A stretch of DNA of 64,000 nt from Pyrenophora tritici-repentis (taxonomy: Eukaryota; Ascomycota; Dothideomycetes; Pleosporales; Pleosporaceae): assembly GCF_003171515.1 (NCBI RefSeq), contig NC_089391.1:1612001-1676000 (forward strand), written 5' to 3'. Numbering within the stretch: position 1 is the stretch's first letter; the number at the start of each line of letters is the position of its first letter. Both the position numbers and the translations under genes were made by a program. This document shows, piece by piece, positions 57,115 to 64,000 of this stretch. The notes under the pieces are model-generated. The model was not told where the DNA came from. It worked only from the letters and a program-made list of their open reading frames with translations, and did not search any database.

Positions 57115-60100
57115 TCATCCCCAGCTGGTATACCCACCCATCCCCGGCGATTTCATAACGCCATCACTCCCCAAAACAGCAATGACATCCTTCATCCTCA
57201 ACAGCAACTCTGCTACCCTAAAAGGTTTACCAACCACATCATCCATACCCGCCGCCATAGCCATGTCAATTTGCTGCTTTCTCACGTTGGCCGTGACACC
57301 AATGACAGGGATCCGACCTTTCAACAAGCCGGATTCTTCCAGCTTGCGAATCTCGGACACTGCAGTAAGTCCATTCATGATCGGCATCTCCCAGTCCATG
57401 AGTATGAGACTCAGTGCGATGGGCTGTTCCTCTTCTTGGTCCGTACATATGGGCTCTGCAAAAGGTGTATTCAGAGAATCGCTTCGCGCACGTTCGTCGG
57501 ACATTGGGTGGTTGTGATTCCAGAATGTAGTCTTCGGTAAGAATTCGAGGGCTTCTCGGCCGTGGTTCGCTACACTGACGACGCAGCCGAAGTTGCGCAA
57601 TTGCTTGCTGAGCACGCGCTGGTTGACTAGGTTGTCCTCTACGATAAGAACATGCAAAGTCTCAGGTATGCTATTTGTGCGCTGGAGTTCCTGCAGGTCG
57701 GGACCTTCGGGAAGACCAAGGGATTCGGGATTGACATGAGCGTGTTCGATCAGAGTTGGCATCGAGCTGGAGTCTGAAGACTGTCGTCGGAAAACAGAGC
57801 CTGGGGAGTTTGACCGTCGATCAAATTCGCTTGTGAAGGCGCGTTGGAGCTGTGTAGGTCGTGACCGGCCTGCCTGTGGCATCTGTGGTCTGTGCTTGAC
57901 ATCTTCGGGGAACACGTGCGGTAGGCTGCCTTTCCGTGACGATGTAGGGCTGGCTCGACGTGTTTTGATGTAAAACGCAAAAGTACTGCCTTTGCCTGGT
58001 GCACTGGAGACACCGATAGCACCGCCCTGAAGTTCAGTAAGACGTCTTGAGATAAACAATCCCAGACCAGAACCTCCATAGTGGATATGAGTCCGAGGTG
58101 AGGCTTGCGAAAAGCGGGTGAAGAGAGTGCTCTTCTCCTCTTCCGAGAGACCCCTGCCAGTGTCACTGACAAAGAATTGCAAGAAAATCAACTCTTGCCC
58201 GCTCTTCCAGTCCTCTTCCAGGTGATGATCGTTTCCTATCAACCTTTCGTCGTTATATTGTATTCCGTCCGGGACTGATTTGGGCTCAGTTGCACTTGCT
58301 GTGAGAGTAACCTTGACCATTCTAGTCTGTTGTTCAAGCCGTGTGAACTTGATGGCGTTCGTGAGGAGATTAATAAGGATTTGTAACACTCGTGTCGGAT
58401 CCAAGGACGCCCAATCAACCTCTAAATCGCGGTAGGACTTCCCAACCACCAGCGAAAGTTCGATGCCCGCAGCTCTTGCTTCAGCATCGAACATTTTGAC
58501 GGCATGTCTAGCAACGTTCTCTGGTTGCGCAATGACGGGAGTCATGTCAAGTAGACCTGAGTCGAGTTTGGAGATGGTGAGTATGTCATCCACGATATGT
58601 CTCATGTGCTGAGCACATTGGGAAATAGTCTGAGCCGCATCCAGGGTAGATGCTAGAAAGGAGGACATGGCGCCAACTGCTGGCGACAGACGACCGTCTT
58701 TCCCGTATGAGGAGGTGATGGAATCTGCACATTGCATGATTGCACTCAGCGGATTACGCATCTCATGCGAGGTGGTGTCGATAAAGTGTTCTAGATGTTG
58801 TTTGCCTTGAAGCGCGCTGTCTGTACGAAGTTTTTGAATACCCTCGGCCCACTTCTGTTTCGAGATATCAGTGACGTTGCCGACTATCTCTATCAACTCG
58901 CCATCTGGGCTTAGTTCTGGATAAGCCGAACATAGTATCCATCGAAAGTGTTGAGTGTCTTCGGGTTCCTGTTCGCAATCATTAGAAGGCGGTATGAAAG
59001 GCATCCTAGTCCGCAGCTCAAAGCATACGGATTGGTGTTCTGTGGCCAGCTTCCAGAAAAGAGATTCGCAATAGGGCAGGTCTTCCTCAAATGCGATCCT
59101 GAACCATGCTTCTGTGGCATTCGTATCGGCCGAAGCGACCTCAAATATCTCATACCAGCGCTGATTCCGATATGTATAAGCGCCAGCAGGATCGGTTATG
59201 AAGATGGCTACGTCGGAACGCTCCGCAAATCGTTGGAACCTGTTTTCTTTGAGCTGTATCTCAGCCATGAGTTGTTCCTGGATCTGGGTAGCCTGAATGA
59301 TATCCTTTTCCCTTTGGCGGACTTCCTCTTCAAACAAAACGATCGATGCCAGGGACGTAGCGAGCAGTCGGACCATAACATGGAGGTATTGCTGGTAATC
59401 TTCGTCGAAAGGTCGGCGCGGATTAATTCCAATGATGAGAAAGCCTTCGACTTGATTGCCAGTTGTGGGAATGATGGGGCATACGATAAGGATACGACAA
59501 GGATCGGCATAACCTCTCCATTCGATTCCCTCCAAAACCCTGCTGGGTTCCGGAAGATCATCCAAATGTACAACTGTGGCTTTCCCAGACTGTGCGGCGC
59601 GCAGAATAGCAGGGTGCAGGACATAAGAGTCGTCATTGATATTGATGTTGGTGGGTGCGATTGGGTGGTTGGCAGCGACGCCAATGGTACCTTTCAGGAT
59701 ACAACCATCCAACGGGGGAATGCTGCCTGGCGATGTCATTGACGGCATTTCAGCACTCACGTGTCGTTCAGCGGCATACAAGAGAGCAAATGGGACATCT
59801 TTGTCGTTCAAGCTTAACGAGCGTAAAGTCGTGTTCCAAAAGGACGGGAAATCTCTTGCATCAGCGCTCAGTGTGCCCATAGCCACCAAGCTAGATACGC
59901 GGCGCTCGAGGAGACGGTGACTTGTGAGTTCGTAAAAGCTTTGATAATAGGCTGTAACACGGCCATGGCGATCCGAGATTGGCACAAACTGAAAGCACCA
60001 GTGCGTCTCTTCAAGGAAGCCATCTTTGTCGATGAACAAGAGCATATCGGATTCAGCCATAGGCTCACCGGTAGCTTTGATGTGGTGTACCATAGGCTCA

Positions 60101-61020
60101 AAAGAGATCCAATGCTCAGGAGCCTCAGTGCGAATGCTCTTGCCCATGCAAGGATGAAGATGGCCAAGTAGTCGGATATACGGTTCGTTGTACAGCATTA
60201 TCAGATGTTCACCCCAGAACAAAACAGCTGGAGCGGTATTGCTTAGTACCATGTTTGCCATGCAGCGCAGATCCGAAGACCATGATTGCATTGGACCGAG
60301 CGGTGTATTTGCCCAATCCACGCTGCGAAAATAGTCGGTGTGGGGGCTGGATCTTACACCCGATGGGAGTACATGCAACATGCCGTCAAACGATGCATGT
60401 TTAGTGTGTCTCGGAGATAAGACAGCGCCATTGCTCGGCTCTTCATGTGGTGAACTTGGTGGAGGTAGTGAGTAGGGTGACTGCGCGTCTGTACAGGATT
60501 TGTTGGGTGGCGCCTGTATTTGACGGTTGCCCTTTGCGCTTAGCGACGTGTTAACCCACAGTAGAAGCGTCGGTATTCCACTGATTATCCTGTAGCGCCC
60601 TATGGTTATGGCATTCCATACATGTCCCTCATACGTGTATGCAGGTCCCCGCCATAATGGGTCGCCTTGGATAGCCCGACCGCAGACCCAGTTCCTAAAA
60701 GCCAGTTGCGTCCTTGAACCCTCAGCAAAGACACTCGTCGCGTCTTTTCCTGTTATTTTTGCCAAAAGTCCACCAACAGCGTGCAGTGCCGTATTCGAGT
60801 ATACGAGGTCGAGCCATTCGTCGTGATTTGGATGCGGTGGTACGCGAACGGCGAAAGACGGGCGGTGGTCGCAGTCGAGGGCCTCGAGCAGTGTGACAGC
60901 GGCTATATCTCCGCTCGCTACCTCTGTTTTAGGCTCCGCGTCTGATCGCATCGACTGTCGCACATATTCGGCCGTCTTGTGTATGTGGTGCTGTGCGGGT
61001 AGCTGCCCGTTCGAGGCCAT
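57115..61020 (-). CDS. Hybrid histidine kinase with PAS region and receiver domain
   Basis: One frame of 1301 residues from ATG 61020. After a sensor half of 740 residues that contains PAS-type segments (DVAIFITDPAGAYTYRNQRW and the HFRWILCSAYPE / GNVTDISKQ pair), the HisKA motif DTTSHEMRNPLSA places the phospho-acceptor at H752. The ATPase region has QILINLLTNAIKFT (N box), SDTGRGLSEEE (G1) and GGSGLGLFISRRL (G2). The receiver LILMDWEMPIMNG places the acceptor aspartate at D1209, followed by the conserved Lys in VGKPFR. No membrane segment is evident, so it is a cytosolic sensor that would pass phosphate to an HPt protein of the Ypd1 type. The signal is unknown. Confidence 0.93.
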   Translation of the reverse strand: MASNGQLPAQHHIHKTAEYVRQSMRSDAEPKTEVASGDIAAVTLLEALDCDHRPSFAVRVPPHPNHDEWLDLVYSNTALHAVGGLLAKITGKDATSVFAEGSRTQLAFRNWVCGRAIQGDPLWRGPAYTYEGHVWNAITIGRYRIISGIPTLLLWVNTSLSAKGNRQIQAPPNKSCTDAQSPYSLPPPSSPHEEPSNGAVLSPRHTKHASFDGMLHVLPSGVRSSPHTDYFRSVDWANTPLGPMQSWSSDLRCMANMVLSNTAPAVLFWGEHLIMLYNEPYIRLLGHLHPCMGKSIRTEAPEHWISFEPMVHHIKATGEPMAESDMLLFIDKDGFLEETHWCFQFVPISDRHGRVTAYYQSFYELTSHRLLERRVSSLVAMGTLSADARDFPSFWNTTLRSLSLNDKDVPFALLYAAERHVSAEMPSMTSPGSIPPLDGCILKGTIGVAANHPIAPTNININDDSYVLHPAILRAAQSGKATVVHLDDLPEPSRVLEGIEWRGYADPCRILIVCPIIPTTGNQVEGFLIIGINPRRPFDEDYQQYLHVMVRLLATSLASIVLFEEEVRQREKDIIQATQIQEQLMAEIQLKENRFQRFAERSDVAIFITDPAGAYTYRNQRWYEIFEVASADTNATEAWFRIAFEEDLPYCESLFWKLATEHQSVCFELRTRMPFIPPSNDCEQEPEDTQHFRWILCSAYPELSPDGELIEIVGNVTDISKQKWAEGIQKLRTDSALQGKQHLEHFIDTTSHEMRNPLSAIMQCADSITSSYGKDGRLSPAVGAMSSFLASTLDAAQTISQCAQHMRHIVDDILTISKLDSGLLDMTPVIAQPENVARHAVKMFDAEARAAGIELSLVVGKSYRDLEVDWASLDPTRVLQILINLLTNAIKFTRLEQQTRMVKVTLTASATEPKSVPDGIQYNDERLIGNDHHLEEDWKSGQELIFLQFFVSDTGRGLSEEEKSTLFTRFSQASPRTHIHYGGSGLGLFISRRLTELQGGAIGVSSAPGKGSTFAFYIKTRRASPTSSRKGSLPHVFPEDVKHRPQMPQAGRSRPTQLQRAFTSEFDRRSNSPGSVFRRQSSDSSSMPTLIEHAHVNPESLGLPEGPDLQELQRTNSIPETLHVLIVEDNLVNQRVLSKQLRNFGCVVSVANHGREALEFLPKTTFWNHNHPMSDERARSDSLNTPFAEPICTDQEEEQPIALSLILMDWEMPIMNGLTAVSEIRKLEESGLLKGRIPVIGVTANVRKQQIDMAMAAGMDDVVGKPFRVAELLLRMKDVIAVLGSDGVMKSPGMGGYTSWG

Positions 61021-61933
61021 TGCATCCGGTGCAACGTTGGTCAGGAGAGGGTAAAAGGGCACACAACCACCACATTGGAGACGAGTGAGTTACAATGAGT
61101 TTATCGATGATAGCAACGGACCTAGCTTCCTTTCCGCATCTAAAAAGCTAATATGGCCAAGCCTAGGCGCTTCGATGTCTTCCGTCGCCATAATACTGGA
61201 TGACTGAGCTGGCCCGCTAACCTAGACTCAATCGCCGCGATCTAAGAATGACGTCATTGGTTACTATGCTTCTCTTACAAGGGATTAGTAGCCATAGCAG
61301 AGAGCTATTGTTTCGATAAGAAGCTTGCCTCTGTTGGTTCATAGTGAAGCTTCCCGTCAACTTGTCAAGTCGGCCCTGCCACCTTGAAGCCCTGTGGCGA
61401 TCCATATCCCAAGCACGTGGATCTGCACAAGGAATTTGGCTCACTAGTCTGCATACAGCTTAGTACATGCTTAACTTTATCTACTGAAACACGGTCTCTT
61501 TCACCCCCCTATCCAACCTCCTAACACAGGATGGCAATCGTATGACACAGTTCGTATCTCGTCTGTGCATGTCTTGGTACGACCACACAACGATGAAATT
61601 ACGAGCCTACTCGTACGAGCCCTCACGTACCCTTTGGCTTAGCATGACAGTTGTGCGATTTCTTTGTTCTCTAATGACAAGAATGGCCAGGAAGGAAAAA
61701 GGAACATCTGTCACATGTTCAAGGACGCTTGGTTTAGTATTTAGACAATTAAGCAAATTTCATTGCATGTGATTGCTTCATTCCGGCATTACTAAACGCA
61801 TATCGGTGTATACTTATCAACATCCCGTGCAACTGCCATCACAACTATGCAAGCTCCATGTCTCAAGGCATCTCCATCTCATCCGCCTCTGTCTTTCCAA
61901 TCTTCCCCTCTCATCAACTCGCCTGAGACCCTT
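61021..61933. other. Intergenic
   Basis: 900 bases between the histidine kinase start and the RING gene stop; no gene supported. Confidence 0.4.
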
Positions 61934-63262
61934 TTAATCCGTGTCTTCCTCGTCAGAAACCTGCACGATAGCACTCCGCTCCCTCGCACTACAAATCTTC
62001 CTCCTACACAGCGGACAGGAATTGCTGTTGGGCTCAATCCTATTCACCATCTCTTTTAAACACGGCGCATGGAATGTATGGCCACACACCACCTTCCACG
62101 CCACCATTGCCGCCTTCCGAATGTCAAACACCTCCAAACAGACCGCACATGCTGAATCGCCCAACGGCTGCACCGGCTTCGCCATATGCTTAATTTGAAT
62201 ACGTGGCCCGGTAGCTTCAAACTGCACATCTTGCAGAACGATACTGTATTGTTGCCACTGCTGCACCATAGGCCCTGGAATGCACCTATCCTTGAGACCT
62301 TCCGGCGTAAAATTCTCGATTGCATAAGCTTCCGGGTCCGCCACCTCCTCGAGGCCGATTTTACGGTAGAAGTTTGCAATGAGGTATTGGTGGGTATCAA
62401 CGCCGAATGTGTACGCTACACAGCGCATAAACCATGCATACATCATCCAGCTCAGAAGCTTCCTGTCACAGTGCTCAAGCAATTCACTTGCCTGGAGCAC
62501 AACGAAGTCGACGATACCGCGGTAGTTCATGGATGCGCAGTACGTACGTGATTTTAGATCTAAGCGACTTGTAGGATTGGAGAAGATGTAGCATAGCTGC
62601 CTGATGCGGTACGAGGCAAAATATTCCAGAACGTCGTCGTAGGGATTGCATTCTGTTTGCGCAAACAGGCTACAGGTATAAGCGACTTCGTGGAGGAGCA
62701 CCTGAATGGCAGCTAATCCAACGTGCTTATTCTGCTGGCATTCGAGCAACACATCTTCCATGGCGGGAAAGTGGTCAACGTGTTTCCGCTGGTCAATAAT
62801 CTCATCCAAGTTGCTCGGCGGGTCGGCATAAGGCGGCTGCTCCTCTCCCAGCTCGGTAGCGAAGTCCGCGAGTTGGCCATTGTAGCCGCTCTGAAGCATC
62901 TTCAAGAGGAACCTGGTATGTGGAACCATGCGTAGCCCCATGAAAGGTTCTGTGCGTGTCTCTTTATCTTTGAGATAAATGTAGAACTCATTTAGGACCA
63001 ACAATATTTCCTCCCATACATGATTGAAGAAGTTGGATGGTGTGGCAACACGCATTTGCAGGCGCTCTTCCCAAATGTTCTCTGCTAGTTCTTTAGGTGT
63101 AGTCCAAGGTTCTGATCTTTTGTATGCTGCTATATGAAAAATCTTGTCAAAGGCGCAGAAAACCTCCGTACGCGCAGCGTGTGTGTTGTCTGTGGCCAAA
63201 AGTAGAATACCGAGGCATTCGAGGGTTTCCTGTCCGAGTGGTTTAGATGCTGTGTACTCCAT
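61934..63262 (-). CDS. C-terminal RING-H2 finger protein, probable ubiquitin ligase
   Basis: A single exon of 442 residues. The last 71 residues hold a complete RING-H2 cross-brace: C372, C375, C393, H395, H398, C401, C416 and C419 (CAVCLEV ... CGHTFHAPC ... CPLCRRK), followed by an acidic tail SDEEDTD. The preceding 370 residues are helical-looking, with no membrane segment and no named domain. RING-H2 proteins bring E2 enzymes to substrates, so this is probably an E3 ligase with a lineage-specific substrate-binding part. The substrate is unknown. Confidence 0.88.
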   Translation of the reverse strand: MEYTASKPLGQETLECLGILLLATDNTHAARTEVFCAFDKIFHIAAYKRSEPWTTPKELAENIWEERLQMRVATPSNFFNHVWEEILLVLNEFYIYLKDKETRTEPFMGLRMVPHTRFLLKMLQSGYNGQLADFATELGEEQPPYADPPSNLDEIIDQRKHVDHFPAMEDVLLECQQNKHVGLAAIQVLLHEVAYTCSLFAQTECNPYDDVLEYFASYRIRQLCYIFSNPTSRLDLKSRTYCASMNYRGIVDFVVLQASELLEHCDRKLLSWMMYAWFMRCVAYTFGVDTHQYLIANFYRKIGLEEVADPEAYAIENFTPEGLKDRCIPGPMVQQWQQYSIVLQDVQFEATGPRIQIKHMAKPVQPLGDSACAVCLEVFDIRKAAMVAWKVVCGHTFHAPCLKEMVNRIEPNSNSCPLCRRKICSARERSAIVQVSDEEDTD

Positions 63263-64000
63263 GTTGGTTGGAGAGAGTTCAACTTTAGGGAGCTGTGTCT
63301 ATGGAGGGGAGGTAAGAGTGAAGAATGTAAGAGTGAGAAAGATAAGAGTGAAAAACTTAGTAGAGCTCTCGTCACAACCATGTAACCGATATTCAATAGT
63401 TTGGTACGCCAAGGGTGGGTACCGTGGTAATGTGGAGGGTATGAAAAACTTTCGTGCGCACACGAAAGAATTCACCTCCTGTACTTCCCATCCATCGAGT
63501 GTACAGTTTAGGAAAGCGTTTTTGCTGTGAGGTAGTCAACGGAGGGTCAGATGAAGTACTGTTAAAAAGGATTTGGGGGTTTTTTCTTCGCGGTTGGTGC
63601 CTTGGAGTGGTGACGGTATAGGTCGAAGCGAGTGTGTCACATGATATCATATGCACGGATTCTATCTAGCCTATACAGGTGGCACCTCCCAACATTCTAC
63701 TCGGTAGACCTTTATGAATGTATAGAGTTTTTTTAAAACTAGTATTAGAACTTGCAGTATACATAGAACATATACCCTTGCAGAATGGTTGCATCGGGAA
63801 CGGGCTACTCGAATATATATCATCTCGTTGCCCGCGACAATTTAATTGCCCGCAATCAACTTGATGCGCAATCATGGCCAAACAATGCACATCAATCACG
63901 TCACTAGCCCAATTATTCGAAATGGAAGCCATAGCTCTTGCATAAAAAGTGGGTTGGTATCGTATTACAAAAAGACATTACAAAATTGTTTAAATTTTGA
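63263..64000. other. Right-edge intergenic, AT-rich at the end
   Basis: No gene is supported. The last 300 bases are AT-rich. A gene cut by the window edge cannot be excluded. Confidence 0.35.

Overview
The window is nuclear DNA of a filamentous ascomycete. Genes are close together on both strands and carry short introns (45-61 bp in most confident models) with GTAAGT-like donors. The gene set includes a HET-domain gene, a fungal-type hybrid histidine kinase, DUF3602, a STE7-type MAP kinase kinase and a Dal5-type permease, and a hAT element bears the marks of RIP. A member of the Pleosporales (Dothideomycetes) fits best, but that placement is inferred from general familiarity and was not computed.

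Layout. 1-9.5 kb: a kinase-like gene with an apparent frameshift, a small secreted Cys-containing protein, a hemerythrin-like (HHE) protein and an unknown two-exon gene. 9.5-29.8 kb is the housekeeping core: ARP1 (dynactin), a DUF3602/Par32-like protein, SPT6, the STE7-type MAPKK, a broken F-box-like gene, an Ost-alpha-type membrane protein, CCT3 of the TRiC chaperonin and an unknown nuclear-looking protein. 29.8-34.4 kb is gene-poor and ends in a HET-domain pseudogene. 34.4-53 kb: phospholipase D, an alpha/beta hydrolase, a 902-residue charged protein, a single-pass membrane protein with an apparent frameshift, a 100-residue protein, an F-box-like gene and an ACS-family permease. 53-56.6 kb is a transposon. 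57-64 kb: a hybrid histidine kinase and a RING-H2 protein.

The most informative structure is the transposon at 53183-56562. It is a complete hAT element with 20-bp perfect terminal inverted repeats and an 8-bp target duplication. Its transposase frame is punctuated by TAG/TAA stops of the type produced by RIP. A 216-bp solo-LTR-like unit with its own 5-bp duplication sits inside it. Leaving out that insert and one copy of its duplication gives a transposase span of exactly 851 codons.

The genes do not form an operon-like pathway. The MAPKK and the histidine kinase are both signalling proteins, but they are far apart and nothing here links them. I found no CRISPR array, no rRNA and no tRNA that I could support, and no convincing wholly new multi-gene system.
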